Shown: in pieces, positions 16,486 to 25,355 of the stretch
Position numbering within the stretch: position 1 is the first letter of the stretch
Layout of the letters: each line of letters starts with the position of its first letter
Assembly (NCBI RefSeq): GCF_900110915.1
Contig: NZ_FOFG01000018.1
Span: forward strand, 1-64,000
Source of the DNA: Faunimonas pinastri
GTDB taxonomy: Bacteria; Pseudomonadota; Alphaproteobacteria; Rhizobiales; Afifellaceae
DNA length: 64,000 nt
Direction of reading: 5' to 3'
Position numbers and translations under genes: made by a program
The notes under the pieces: generated by a model
What the model saw: only the letters and a program-made list of their open reading frames with translations
Told to the model about the DNA's origin: nothing
Database searches by the model: none

Positions 16486-17826
16486 TCATGGGCGGCTCGC
16501 ACTCCGGTCGATGTCCTTGCCGGAGCGGATCGCCTTCACGGCGTCGTCGACGTTTTTCCATGCCGGCCTGGTGCTGAAATGCGCCCGCGCGTAGTTCGCC
16601 AGGTCGGCCACCTGCCGGTCGGTGAAGGAGCCGGCGAAACCGGGCATGATCGGCGTCGCCTCGCCCTCGACCGGCGGGATGCCCTCAAGGATCACGTGGA
16701 TCAGGTTGGACGGGTCCGGCATGCTGGAAACGCTGCCCAGACCGAGCTTCTGCCGGCTGGCGAAGGAGCTTCCCTTGCTGTCCGCGTTGTAGTGGCACCA
16801 GCCGCAGGCGCTGGCATAGAGGGCCGCTCCCGGCTCGTCGCGGCTCTGGTCCGGCGCCCCGCGGGTGAAGCCGAGGCCCGCCTGCGTCGCCATCTCGACG
16901 GCGCGCTGGCCTTCCTGCTGGCGGGGGGGGGGAACGGGGCCCATCAGCGAGGCGATGTAGACGCTGATCGCCTGCACGTCGTCGTCGGAGACGGCGCGGA
17001 GGTCGGAAACCACGGGCGCCATGGGACCGGCGGCGAAGCTGTGCTGCGTTTCGAAGCCGGTCTTCAGGTAGGTGAAGAGGCTCTCCTGCGTCCACGGCAC
17101 GGGCGCGGGCGAAGCCCCGTCGAGCGCCGGTGCTGTCCATCTGTCGGCAACGCCGCCGGCAAAGGCGTGGGCGCGCTTCTCCGCGCCGAGCGCGTTGCGG
17201 GGCGTGTGGCAGGCGCCGCAATGGCCAAGGCTCTCCACGAGGTACTTGCCCCGGTTCCACGCCTCCGGCTGTGACGGATCGTCGGCCACGGGGTCGCGGT
17301 GCAGGAAGAGCAGGTTCCAGCCCGTCAGGATGAAGCGGACGTTCAGCGGGAACGGCAGATCGTTGGCCGGCGCCTTGGCGGAAACCGGCTGGCGCGTCAT
17401 CAGGAAGGCGTAGATCGCCGAGATGTCCTCGTCTTTGGTCCGGGTGAAGTGGTCGTAGGGGAAGGCCGGGTAGAGATGGTGCCCGTCGCGTGAAACACCT
17501 TCCCGCATGGCGCGCTTGAAAGCGGCTTCCGACCAGCGCCCGATGCCGGTCTCCGGATCCGGCGTGATATCGGTGGAGTGGATCGTGCCGAACGGCGTCT
17601 CGACCGCCAGCCCGCCGGCGAACGGCCGACCGCCCGGGGCCGTGTGGCAAACCGTGCAGTCGCCGAGCGCGGCCAGCTGGGCGCCACGAGAGAGCACCTC
17701 CGGCTTGAAGGCGGAGGCCTGCGGCCGGTCAACCGGCGCGATGGCCGGTTTCCAGCCAAGCGCCACGAAGATTGCCGCGCCGATCACCAGGATCAGCACG
17801 ATGGCTAGAAGAATGCGTCGGACCAA
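16486..17826 (-). CDS. Membrane-anchored tri-heme cytochrome c, electron acceptor of the molybdenum hydroxylase
   Basis: 446 residues with one N-terminal hydrophobic segment (residues 4-23) acting as signal or anchor. Three CXXCH heme motifs (CTVCH at 57-61, CGACH and CGWCH) are spaced as in the cytochrome subunits of alcohol/aldehyde dehydrogenases. Each has a downstream methionine ligand candidate, such as IMPGF near the end. The start is TTG at 17824-17826 behind CAGGG. It heads the three-gene operon and probably passes electrons from the hydroxylase to the respiratory chain. A run of ten G at 16923-16932 (Pro-Pro-Pro codons on the coding strand) is an unusual slippery tract. Confidence 0.9.
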   Translation of the reverse strand: MVRRILLAIVLILVIGAAIFVALGWKPAIAPVDRPQASAFKPEVLSRGAQLAALGDCTVCHTAPGGRPFAGGLAVETPFGTIHSTDITPDPETGIGRWSEAAFKRAMREGVSRDGHHLYPAFPYDHFTRTKDEDISAIYAFLMTRQPVSAKAPANDLPFPLNVRFILTGWNLLFLHRDPVADDPSQPEAWNRGKYLVESLGHCGACHTPRNALGAEKRAHAFAGGVADRWTAPALDGASPAPVPWTQESLFTYLKTGFETQHSFAAGPMAPVVSDLRAVSDDDVQAISVYIASLMGPVPPPRQQEGQRAVEMATQAGLGFTRGAPDQSRDEPGAALYASACGWCHYNADSKGSSFASRQKLGLGSVSSMPDPSNLIHVILEGIPPVEGEATPIMPGFAGSFTDRQVADLANYARAHFSTRPAWKNVDDAVKAIRSGKDIDRSASRP

Positions 17827-17996
17827 ATGCCCTGCCCCCGAACGACCGGTTCACCCCACCCGGCCAATGGTGCTGCAACCGCAGGGCCGATTGGAAGTTC
17901 CGATCCTGAAGAGGACACTTGGCCGCGCTCGCCCGACGTCTGCACGGGCTTCGCATCCCGGCCGCCTCTCCCGTGCAACGCTCGAGGAATTCCCGA

Positions 17997-18599
17997 ATGA
18001 AGCTCTATTACTCTCCCGCAATGTCGTCGCTCTCCGAGCACATCGCTATCCTGGAGACCGGCATCGAATGCGACCTGGAAAAGGTCGACATGAAGAGCAA
18101 GACGACGGAAGACGGCCGCGACTTTCGCGAGATCAATCCCAAGGGGCAGGTGCCCGCCCTGCTGCTGGACGACGGCAGCGTGCTGACGGAGAACGCGGCG
18201 GTGCTGCAGTTCATCGGCGATCGTGCCGGCCGTGAGGACCTCGTGCCCAATCCCGGCACCATCGAGCGGGCGCGCTTCCAGGAATGGCTGAGCTTCATCG
18301 GCATGGAACTGCACAAGAACGCCAGCTGGGGCCTTCGCGCCGGCGACAATCAGGAGATCAAGCAGAAGGCGCGGACGCTTCTGGAAGAGCGCCTCGGCAA
18401 CATGGAAAAGCTACTTGGCGAGCGCGACTTCCTGGTCGGCGAGGATTTCACGCTGGCCGATTGCTACGGCTTCTTCGCGCTTCGCATCATGGGCAAGCTG
18501 GACATCACGCTCGATCGCTGGCCGGCGCTGAAGAGCTATCACGACCGCGTCGCCGCGCGGCCGCATGTGCGGGAAGCGATGCAGGCGGAAGGGCTCTAG
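17997..18599 (+). CDS. Glutathione S-transferase
   Basis: 200 residues. The N-terminal thioredoxin-like domain (KLYYSPAMSSLSEHIAILETG, NPKGQVPALLLDDG with the cis-proline, and LTENAAVLQFIGD for the glutathione glutamate/serine contacts) is followed by the helical C-terminal domain with DFLVGEDFTLADCYGF. This resembles the beta-class bacterial GstA group, in which a cysteine or serine near residue 10 acts on glutathione. The ATG at 17997 follows GAGGA. It is divergent from the cytochrome gene and ends in a strong hairpin shared with the aldo/keto reductase. Confidence 0.92.
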   Translation: MKLYYSPAMSSLSEHIAILETGIECDLEKVDMKSKTTEDGRDFREINPKGQVPALLLDDGSVLTENAAVLQFIGDRAGREDLVPNPGTIERARFQEWLSFIGMELHKNASWGLRAGDNQEIKQKARTLLEERLGNMEKLLGERDFLVGEDFTLADCYGFFALRIMGKLDITLDRWPALKSYHDRVAARPHVREAMQAEGL

Positions 18600-18617
18600 G
18601 CCCTCCCGTAGATAAGG

Positions 18618-18640
18618 AAGGGCGGCCTCGGGCCGCCCTT
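18618..18640. terminator. Bidirectional terminator between glutathione transferase and aldo/keto reductase
   Basis: A perfect 10-bp stem AAGGGCGGCC/GGCCGCCCTT with a TCG loop lies between two convergent stop codons. Flanking TT and TTCC on each side give weak uridine tails, so it can serve both genes. Confidence 0.7.
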
Positions 18641-18646
18641 CTCGAT

Positions 18647-19672
18647 TCAGGCCGCCGGCTTGACCGGACCCGATCCGGCACCGGTCCGCTCGATGGCTTT
18701 CGCGATCTCGTCCATGTCGGCCGAAGCGAGCTCCAGGCTCGCGGCATCCAGCCAGCCATCCACCTGAGCGGGCGAGCGTGCGCCGACGATCGCCGCCGTC
18801 ACGCCCGGCCATGCGAGCGTCCAGGCGACAGCCACGGACGCGACGGAGGTGCCGTGCCGTTCGGCCACGGGCTTCAGCGCATCGGCGAGCGCGAGATTGC
18901 GCTCCAGTCCCTCGCCGGTGAACTCCGGGTTGCGCGAGCGCCAGTCGTTTTCCGGCAGCTTGGCCGCGCGCTCGCGGCTGAAGCTGCCGGTGAGCAGGCC
19001 CGATTGCATGGGGCTGTAGACGATGACGCCCGTCCGGTGTTCCTCGCACCAGGGCAGCTCGGCTTCCGCCACGCCGCGCTTGATCATGGAGAAGGGCGGC
19101 TGCAGCGTATCCACGTGGCCGAGCTTCTCGGCGGCCTTCAGTTGCGCGGCATTGTGGTTGGAGAGACCGGCGGCGCGGATCTTGCCGGCGTCGCGAAGGT
19201 CGAGCAGCGCCTGCCAGTAATCCTCGACCGGCGTGTTGTCGGCCGGCGGCCAGTGCATCTGGTAAAGGTCGATGCGCTCCACGCCGAGGCGCTTCAGCGA
19301 TGCGTCGCAGTCCGCCTTGATGCGGGCGGGATCGCCGACGCGCTTTGCCGGCGCCTTGCGGTCGTTCTCGTCCCAGACCAGCCCGCATTTGGTGAAGATG
19401 TAGGGCCGCTCGTCCGCCGGCATGTCGCGCACGGCCCGGCCGACGATTTCCTCGGAATGACCGAGGCCATAGACGGCCGCCGTGTCGATCCAGTTGATGC
19501 CTCGGTCGACGGCATGGCGGATCGCGTCCACCGAGGCCTGGTCGTCCTGGTCGCCCCAGCCGACGGCCCAGTCACCGCCGCCGATGGCCCAGGCGCCAAA
19601 GCCGACGCGGGTGATCTGCATGCCGGTGGTGCCGAAGGGGCGGGTGGGAAGGTCGGTCTTTTGATCGGGCAC
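18647..19672 (-). CDS. Aldo/keto reductase
   Basis: 341 residues. NADPH-dependent reductase of the AKR fold. RPFGTTGMQITRVGFGAWAIGGG starts the barrel. IDTAAVYGLGHSEEIVGRAV contains the catalytic Asp and Tyr, YIFTKCG the lysine and LYQMHWP the histidine, so the full tetrad is present. The C-terminal cofactor segment is VTAAIVGARSPAQVD. GTG at 19670-19672 is the start, with AGGAG just upstream. The relatives include sugar or inositol-related and xenobiotic reductases; the substrate is unknown. Confidence 0.9.
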   Translation of the reverse strand: MPDQKTDLPTRPFGTTGMQITRVGFGAWAIGGGDWAVGWGDQDDQASVDAIRHAVDRGINWIDTAAVYGLGHSEEIVGRAVRDMPADERPYIFTKCGLVWDENDRKAPAKRVGDPARIKADCDASLKRLGVERIDLYQMHWPPADNTPVEDYWQALLDLRDAGKIRAAGLSNHNAAQLKAAEKLGHVDTLQPPFSMIKRGVAEAELPWCEEHRTGVIVYSPMQSGLLTGSFSRERAAKLPENDWRSRNPEFTGEGLERNLALADALKPVAERHGTSVASVAVAWTLAWPGVTAAIVGARSPAQVDGWLDAASLELASADMDEIAKAIERTGAGSGPVKPAA

Positions 19673-19690
19673 GGGAACTCCTGATGCTGC

Positions 19691-19714
19691 GATGAGATCT
19701 GGGATGAGATCTGG
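19691..19714 (+). repeat. Two tandem copies of a 12-base repeat
   Basis: GATGAGATCTGG occurs twice back to back in the 150-base gap between the aldo/keto reductase start and the ClC channel end. It is upstream of the aldo/keto reductase on its strand. It may be a simple duplication or a tandem regulatory site. Confidence 0.6.
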
Positions 19715-19822
19715 ATCGATCCGGCTGGACGCCGGGGATCATCCATTGAATAGGGCGGAGACGACGACCGCCAAGCCTGCCGACGATCCGGCTGCCGCCG
19801 CCAGCGCCTCGGCAGGAAGCGC

Positions 19823-21670
19823 TCAGCCCTCCCGGCCGGGCTCGATGCTGACCGCCGCCCGGCCTTCGTCGCGGGCCCAGGTCTCGCCGGAGAGTTCGCG
19901 CCGAGCCTTGTCCAGCTCTTCCGTGTAGCGGCGAAGCGCATGCGCCTCGGTGAGGAAGCCCACGACGTTGCGGCCGGGCGCGGACACGACGGCCAGCGCC
20001 TCGCTTTCCGATTTTTCAAAGATGACGGCGGCCTGCTTGATGTTCATCCAGGGCAGGAGGACGCTTTCCCGGGTGCGCAGGATGGTGCGGACGGTCGCCG
20101 TATCAGCGGTTTCGTCCAGAGAAGCCAGATGTGCCTCCGCCACGTCGACGATGCCGGCATACTGGCTTTCGCCATCGGTCGCGACGACGCGCTGGGTGGA
20201 CCCGAGGGGGAAGGCCCGGCGGAATTCCCTGACGGTCATGTCGGCGCTGATGGTGCGCACGTCCTTTCGCATCAACCGCGAGACGGTGAGCGCCCGCATC
20301 CAGCCGACGTCGTGGGCGCCGCGGATGGACTCGCCGCGCAGATGCAGCCGCCACGTCGCGAAGGAATAGCCGAAGGTCTTGCGCACGGTCAGCGACACGA
20401 CGGCGGCCGTCGCCAGCACCGCGACGGACAGCGGCAGGTCGCCGGTCGTCTCCAGTGCAAGGAATCCCATGGTAAGCGGGCCGCCGACGATCGCCACCGC
20501 CAGCCCGGTCATGCCGATCGTGGCGGCGACGATCGGATCGGGCGCGAGCTCGGGCGCATAGAGCACGATCAGCCCGGCATAGAGGCGGCCGAGCAGCGAT
20601 CCCAGAAACAGCGAGGCGAAAAAGAGGCCGCCGCGAAAGCCGGAGCCCAGCGAGATGGCGGAAGCGCAGGCCTTGAGGAGCAGCACCAGCGCGAGCATGC
20701 CGAGCGCCGGCTTCTCCGTCGCCATCAGCTGGTAGAGAGCGCCGTGCCCGGCGGAAAGCACCTGCGGCGTGATCAGCGCCATGGCTCCCAGAGCGAGGCC
20801 GCCGATCGCCGGGCGGATCAGTACGGGGATGCGGCTTTTCTGGAAGAACTCCTCCAGGAGCGTCGCGCCGCGCATGATGGCGACGCCCGCGCCGGCGCAG
20901 AGGATAGCCAGCAGCACCAGCATGGTGAGCTCGGGCAGGCCGATGGCGGTGGCAGAATCGATGTGGCCGAGATGGTGCGGCTCCGATCCGAGCGCCTGCG
21001 CGACGAGCACGCCGCTGATCGCCGCGCCCACGATCGGCGCCAGGCTGGAGATTGTATAGGTGCCCACGATCAACTCGAAGGCATAGAAGGCGCCCGTCAG
21101 CGGCGCGCCGAACGCGGCGGCGATGGCGCCGGCCGAGCCGCAGCCCACCATGATGCGCATGTCGCTGCGGCGAAGGCTGAAGGCGGAACCCAGCCGGGAG
21201 GCGATGCCCGAGCCGATCTGCGTATAGCCCGCCTCCAGCCCGACGGAGGCGCCGAAGCCGTTCGAGATCACCGTCTGCACCGTGATCAGGATGCTGTCGG
21301 TCAGCGACATCTGACCGCCATGCAGGGCGTTCGCCTCGATGGGATCGACGGGCCGACGCTGCCGCCAGCGGACGATGGAGCGGGTGAAGAGGGCGAGCAG
21401 GAGGCCGCCGATGGCCGGCACGAAGATGGAGACGCCGAGTTTCAGCGAAGCCATCGCGCTGAGATATTCGCCGTCCTCAAGCCCGAACAGCACGGCATGG
21501 AGCCAGTTCGCGGCGTAGCTGGCGACGACCACCATCAAGCCGGCGATGGCGCCGACCACCAGCGCCATGAAGACGAGCCAGATCTCGCTCCGTCGCACGA
21601 GCGCGCGGAATCCCGCGGGTATCGCAAGCCGCGCGCGCTGTGCAGAAACTGTGGGATCCGAGGTAACCAT
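19823..21670 (-). CDS. ClC-family chloride channel/transporter with C-terminal CBS domains
   Basis: 615 residues. About ten to twelve hydrophobic helices occupy residues 30-440 in the ClC pattern. The conserved regions are FGASVGLEAGYTQ, where the glutamate corresponds to the gating glutamate of the usual GREGP motif, SAGAIAAAFGAPLTGAFYAFE, and GSGFRGGLFFASLFLGSLLG. The first and third selectivity motifs differ from the classical GSGIP and GxFxP, as in a divergent bacterial subclass. A CBS pair follows (LTVSRLMRKDVRTISADMTVREF and LPWMNIKQAAVIFEK), which may sense nucleotides. It is a single gene divergent from the CYTH gene. Confidence 0.88.
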   Translation of the reverse strand: MVTSDPTVSAQRARLAIPAGFRALVRRSEIWLVFMALVVGAIAGLMVVVASYAANWLHAVLFGLEDGEYLSAMASLKLGVSIFVPAIGGLLLALFTRSIVRWRQRRPVDPIEANALHGGQMSLTDSILITVQTVISNGFGASVGLEAGYTQIGSGIASRLGSAFSLRRSDMRIMVGCGSAGAIAAAFGAPLTGAFYAFELIVGTYTISSLAPIVGAAISGVLVAQALGSEPHHLGHIDSATAIGLPELTMLVLLAILCAGAGVAIMRGATLLEEFFQKSRIPVLIRPAIGGLALGAMALITPQVLSAGHGALYQLMATEKPALGMLALVLLLKACASAISLGSGFRGGLFFASLFLGSLLGRLYAGLIVLYAPELAPDPIVAATIGMTGLAVAIVGGPLTMGFLALETTGDLPLSVAVLATAAVVSLTVRKTFGYSFATWRLHLRGESIRGAHDVGWMRALTVSRLMRKDVRTISADMTVREFRRAFPLGSTQRVVATDGESQYAGIVDVAEAHLASLDETADTATVRTILRTRESVLLPWMNIKQAAVIFEKSESEALAVVSAPGRNVVGFLTEAHALRRYTEELDKARRELSGETWARDEGRAAVSIEPGREG

Positions 21671-22010
21671 GGCCCGCCAGGGCAGAAGTCAGGAAAGGAT
21701 GCGCAGGGGCATTATCACCCTACGCATTAAGAGAGTACTTACCGGCTCTTTCATGTTCATCAAATAAAATCCGGTTCTTCTTGCCAGGATTTCGCGCAAC
21801 CTCTGGATCATTCAGGCCAAAAGCGAGGCCAAACCGGGGTGATCATCGGGCCGGAGACCGGGGCCGGATACCGGGGCTGGAGATCGCACTGGAGATCGGG
21901 CAGGCGCTTTGCTGGAGGCGCAGGCGTTTTGCGGGAGGCGTTGTGAGGGAACGGCGCGCGCTCCCCCTCGTTCCACGCGCAGGATCGCCAATTCGCCAAA
22001 CGGAGGACAT
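21671..22010. other. Intergenic control region between ClC channel and CYTH gene
   Basis: These 340 bases separate divergent genes and carry no recognisable coding sequence. The left part (21720-21780) is AT-rich and is the likely promoter area for the channel. The right part (21840-21940) is a patchwork of related GC-rich units of the type CCGGAGATCGG and CAGGCGnTTTGC. Confidence 0.6.
21901..21940 (+). repeat. Imperfect tandem 20-base repeat upstream of the CYTH gene
   Basis: Positions 21901-21920 and 21921-21940 are the same 20-base unit (beginning CAGGCG and ending GGAGGCG) with two differences. The preceding 60 bases contain shorter degenerate copies of a GGAGATCGG/GGATACCGG unit. The role is unknown. 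It lies 70 bases before the CYTH start and could be a slipped duplication. Confidence 0.65.
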
Positions 22011-22487
22011 ATGCCGCTGGAGATCGAGCGCAAGTTTCTGGTCCGGGACGACCGATGGCGCGACGGCGCGACAAGCGAGCGCTACTGCCAGGGCTATCTC
22101 AGCAAGGGAAAGGCGACCGTGCGGGTGCGGCGCGCCGGCGACCGCGCCTATCTCACGGTCAAGGGGGAGCCGGACGGGATCTCACGCCCGGAATACGAAT
22201 ACGAGATCCCCGTCGATCATGCGCAGAGCATGCTCCACGCGCTGTGCGACGGGCCGCTGATCGAGAAGACCCGCCACGAGATCCGGCATGACGGGCTGCT
22301 CTGGCAGGTCGATGAATTCGCCGGGGCCAATTCCGGGTTGATCGTGGCGGAGGTCGAACTCAGCCATCCCGACCAGGCGATCTCCTTGCCCGAATGGATA
22401 GGCGAGGAAGTGACAGACGACCCGCGCTATTATAATTCCGCCTTGGCAACGAACCCGATGGGAAGCGAGGCGGAGCGCAGCGCCTGA
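22011..22487 (+). CDS. CYTH-domain protein (triphosphate tunnel metalloenzyme)
   Basis: 158 residues. The N-terminal EIERKF is the ExExK signature of the CYTH fold, which hydrolyses inorganic triphosphate or other triphosphorylated compounds using a metal. Basic and acidic tunnel residues follow (TVRVRRAGDRAYLTVKG, YEYEIP, EKTRHEI, WQVDEF, LIVAEVELSHPDQ), ending in the usual VTDDPRYYNSALA. It is complete and of the usual length. ATG at 22011 has CGGAGG seven bases before it. It is likely co-transcribed with the following heme monooxygenase gene (57-base gap). Confidence 0.93.
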   Translation: MPLEIERKFLVRDDRWRDGATSERYCQGYLSKGKATVRVRRAGDRAYLTVKGEPDGISRPEYEYEIPVDHAQSMLHALCDGPLIEKTRHEIRHDGLLWQVDEFAGANSGLIVAEVELSHPDQAISLPEWIGEEVTDDPRYYNSALATNPMGSEAERSA

Positions 22488-22544
22488 TATTCAGGAATGC
22501 CTCCGGGCCATCCTTCAGCACCGGCCGAACGGAGTGACAACCGC

Positions 22545-22862
22545 ATGTACATCGCCATGAACCGCTTCAAGGTCGCCAAGGGATCGGAGGCCGATTTCGA
22601 AACCGTCTGGCGGGAGCGCGATTCGCATCTGCAGGATCTGCCGGGCTTCGTCGAGTTCCACCTGCTGCGCGGACCGGAGCGCGAGGACCATACGCTTTAT
22701 GCCTCGCACACCGTGTGGGAAAGTCCCCGCCACTTCGAGGACTGGACGCGGTCGGATGCCTTCCGGCAGGCGCATGCGAACGCCGGCAACCATCGGCCGA
22801 CCTACCTCGGCCGGCCCGAATTCGAGGGCTTCGAGGCCGTGCAGGTGATCACGCGGGAGTGA
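22545..22862 (+). CDS. Antibiotic-biosynthesis-monooxygenase-fold protein, HmuQ/HmuD-type heme oxygenase
   Basis: 105 residues. The sequence MYIAMNRFKVAKGSEADFETVWRERDSHL, followed by PGFVEFHLLRGPE and LYASHTVWES, closely follows the rhizobial HmuD/HmuQ proteins. These are IsdG-like enzymes that degrade heme to release iron. No heme-uptake genes are adjacent, but hemH and tspO lie about 12 kb away. GGAG is located ten bases before the ATG at 22545. Confidence 0.85.
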   Translation: MYIAMNRFKVAKGSEADFETVWRERDSHLQDLPGFVEFHLLRGPEREDHTLYASHTVWESPRHFEDWTRSDAFRQAHANAGNHRPTYLGRPEFEGFEAVQVITRE

Positions 22863-23001
22863 TCCCAAAGGGGGCGCATACCCCCTCCGGCGTATCAATC
22901 CTGCACGAGGGTGGGATAACCCTTGTGATGCCCCATATTCCCGTTGGCGAAACCCGTTCGAATCGGGTCAGCCAGAACCACGCTTGTTGTTTGGGGTGGG
23001 C

Positions 23002-23364
23002 ATGAAACGCGTTCTTCTGGTTCTCATGCTTCTCACGCCGGGTCTGGCCACTGCCCAGGCCGCGGACCTGACGGGCTCCGCCGACACCGGCGCAGTCATC
23101 CGCGGCATCGGCCGATTCTGCGCAGCCCATGCGAAGGACGCGGCGGAAAGCCCCGCGCGCTGTCGGCGGGAGCAGACGGACGCCCTGCACGCGACATCCG
23201 AAATGCTGGATGCCGGGAAAGATGACCCGGACTGGCTCGACCGTGTTTTCTCCTGCATCGGCCGCTGGACGGCGGACGAAAAGGATCAATGGCAGGTGAA
23301 CTGGGTAGCCGTGACGGATTGCTGGTCGGACGGCCGGCTCCAGAGCGAAAAGGCCCCGGGCTGA
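23002..23364 (+). CDS. Small exported protein of unknown function
   Basis: 120 residues with a clear signal peptide (MKRVLLVLMLLTPGLATAQA, cleavage before AD). The mature part is acidic and contains four cysteines (FCAAH, ARCRR, FSCIG, TDCWS) that could form two disulfides in the periplasm, plus several tryptophans near the C-terminus. I do not recognise a named family. The start at 23002 is preferred to an upstream ATG because it makes the signal peptide begin at MKR. Confidence 0.7.
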   Translation: MKRVLLVLMLLTPGLATAQAADLTGSADTGAVIRGIGRFCAAHAKDAAESPARCRREQTDALHATSEMLDAGKDDPDWLDRVFSCIGRWTADEKDQWQVNWVAVTDCWSDGRLQSEKAPG

Positions 23365-23395
23365 TCGGGGCCCGGGGCCGGCTTCTTCCCCAGGC

Positions 23396-24274
23396 TCAGC
23401 GCGTGGGGACCGGCGTCGGCCCGCGATAATCGTAGAAGCCGCGGTTTGCCTTGCGGCCGAGCCAGCCGGCCTCGACATATTTCACCAGGAGCGGGCAGGG
23501 GCGATACTTGGAATCCGCCAGCCCTTCGTAGAGCACCTGCATGATCGACAGGCAGGTATCGAGGCCGATGAAATCCGCCAGCTGGAGCGGGCCCATTGGG
23601 TGGTTGGCGCCGAGCCGCATGGCGTTGTCGATGGCGTCGACCGTGCCCACGCCTTCGTAGAGCGTGTAGATCGCCTCGTTGATCATCGGCAGCAGGATGC
23701 GGTTGACGATGAAGGCCGGGAAGTCCTCGGCGACCGAGATCTTCTTGTTCAGCTCCATCACGAAAGCCCGGGCGGCCTCGAAGGTCTCGTCGTCGGTGGC
23801 GATGCCGCGCACGAGCTCGACCAGGTCCATCAGCGGCACCGGATTCATGAAATGAATGCCGATAAAGCGTTCCGGCCGGTCGGTTGCAGCCGCCAGCCGG
23901 GTGATGGAGATCGTTGAACTGTTGGTGGCGATGACGGCGCCGGGTTTCAGCACCGCGCAAAGCTCGGTGTAGATGCCGCGTTTCAGCGCCTCGTTTTCCG
24001 TCGCCGACTCGATGACGAGGTCGGCGTCCGCCAGCGCGTCGTAGGTCGACGCGGGCTTGATCCGGGACCAGGCGGCTTGCCGCTGCTCCTCGGTGATCCG
24101 TCCGGAGGCGACCTGGCGCGCCAGATTGCCGTCCACGGTCGCCATGCCGGCTTCGACACGCTCGCGCGAGACGTCGTTCAGCAGGACGTCGAATCCTGCC
24201 ATGGCGCAGACATGGGCGATACCGCTGCCCATCTGGCCTGCGCCGATAACCCCTACACGCGAGATCCTGTGCAT
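23396..24274 (-). CDS. 3-hydroxybutyryl-CoA dehydrogenase
   Basis: 292 residues. The N-terminal NAD domain carries VGVIGAGQMGSGIAHVCAMAGFDVLLNDVS. The catalytic region has ATNSSTISITRLAAATDRPERFIGIHFMNPVPLM, with the active-site serine and histidine. The C-terminal dimer domain contains FIVNRILLPMINEAIYTLYEGVGT and GANHPMGPLQLADFIGLDT. It oxidises or forms 3-hydroxybutyryl-CoA in fatty-acid and polyhydroxybutyrate metabolism. The ATG at 24272-24274 follows a GGGAAAG sequence. It lies 124 bases after etfA, in the conserved etfB-etfA-hbd order known from many Rhizobiales. Confidence 0.93.
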   Translation of the reverse strand: MHRISRVGVIGAGQMGSGIAHVCAMAGFDVLLNDVSRERVEAGMATVDGNLARQVASGRITEEQRQAAWSRIKPASTYDALADADLVIESATENEALKRGIYTELCAVLKPGAVIATNSSTISITRLAAATDRPERFIGIHFMNPVPLMDLVELVRGIATDDETFEAARAFVMELNKKISVAEDFPAFIVNRILLPMINEAIYTLYEGVGTVDAIDNAMRLGANHPMGPLQLADFIGLDTCLSIMQVLYEGLADSKYRPCPLLVKYVEAGWLGRKANRGFYDYRGPTPVPTR

Positions 24275-24398
24275 CTTTCCCGCTGATCCTTTTGCTTGGA
24301 AAGCGGTATCAAAAACAAGATGTGCGATGCAACATAAAGAGGCAGCTAAATGGCAGCTGTGGCGATTATGCAATCATCGCCGCAGTGATCTTGCACCC

Positions 24399-25343
24399 TC
24401 AGCCGCGCTTCTTCAACTCTTCCGTCAAGGCCGGCACCAGCGCGAAGAGATCGCCGACCAATGCATAATCGGCGACCTGGAAGATCGGCGCTTCCTCGTC
24501 CTTGTTGATGGCGACGATAGTTTTCGCTTCCTTCATGCCCGCGAGATGCTGGATCGCGCCGGAAATACCGCAGGCGATATAAAGGTCCGGCGCCACGATC
24601 TTACCCGTCTGGCCGACCTGCCAGTCGTTCGGGGCGTAACCCGCATCGACGGCCGCGCGGGAGGCGCCGAGCGCCGCGCCAAGCGCATCGGCTAGCGGCA
24701 GCATGATCTCGGAGAACTTTTCCGCCGAGCCCAAGGCGCGGCCGCCGGAAACCACGATTCGAGCGGAGGCGAGATCCGGCCGATCGCTGGTGGAGAGCTT
24801 CTCCTCCACGAAGGCGGAAAGCCCGGAACCAGTCGCGGCCTCGACAGCTTCGATCGGAGACGGCCCATTGCCCCCCGGAGCGGGTGGGAAGGACGACGTG
24901 CGCACCGTCATCACGATCTTCGCTGCCGCCGAACGCACGGTCTGGATGGCGTTGCCGGCATAGACTGGGCGGCGGAAGGTATCGGGCGCGACGACCTCGA
25001 TCACTTCGGACACCTGCATGACGTCGAGGAGCGCGGCGACGCGCGGCATGACGTTCTTGCCGGTGCTGGTGGCGGGGGCGACGAAAGCGTCATAGCCGGC
25101 GGCGAGCGCGACGATCGTATCGGCCAGCGGCTCCGGCAGGGCATGAGCGAGCGCGTCGGAATCGGCCAGCAGCACCTTGGCGACCCCGGCGAGCGAGGCC
25201 GCGGCTTCGGCCACGGCCCGGGCATCCTTGCCGGCGACGAGGATATGGATCTCGCCGCCCAGCGCCGTGGCGGCGGAGAGCGCGCGGGCGGTCGCCTCGT
25301 TCAGGGTCGAATTGTCGTGCTCGGCAATCAGCAGGGTGGTCAT
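24399..25343 (-). CDS. etfA: Electron transfer flavoprotein alpha subunit
   Basis: 314 residues. The C-terminal FAD-binding domain shows [52 protein letters not shown] and [22 protein letters not shown]. The N-terminal domain starts [14 protein letters not shown] collects electrons from acyl-CoA and other dehydrogenases and passes them to ETF-ubiquinone oxidoreductase. The second ATG (25341-25343) is preferred because AGGG is eight bases before it but only two from the first ATG. The gene lies 12 bases after etfB. Confidence 0.96.
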   Translation of the reverse strand: MTTLLIAEHDNSTLNEATARALSAATALGGEIHILVAGKDARAVAEAAASLAGVAKVLLADSDALAHALPEPLADTIVALAAGYDAFVAPATSTGKNVMPRVAALLDVMQVSEVIEVVAPDTFRRPVYAGNAIQTVRSAAAKIVMTVRTSSFPPAPGGNGPSPIEAVEAATGSGLSAFVEEKLSTSDRPDLASARIVVSGGRALGSAEKFSEIMLPLADALGAALGASRAAVDAGYAPNDWQVGQTGKIVAPDLYIACGISGAIQHLAGMKEAKTIVAINKDEEAPIFQVADYALVGDLFALVPALTEELKKRG

Positions 25344-25355
25344 TCGCATATCCCT

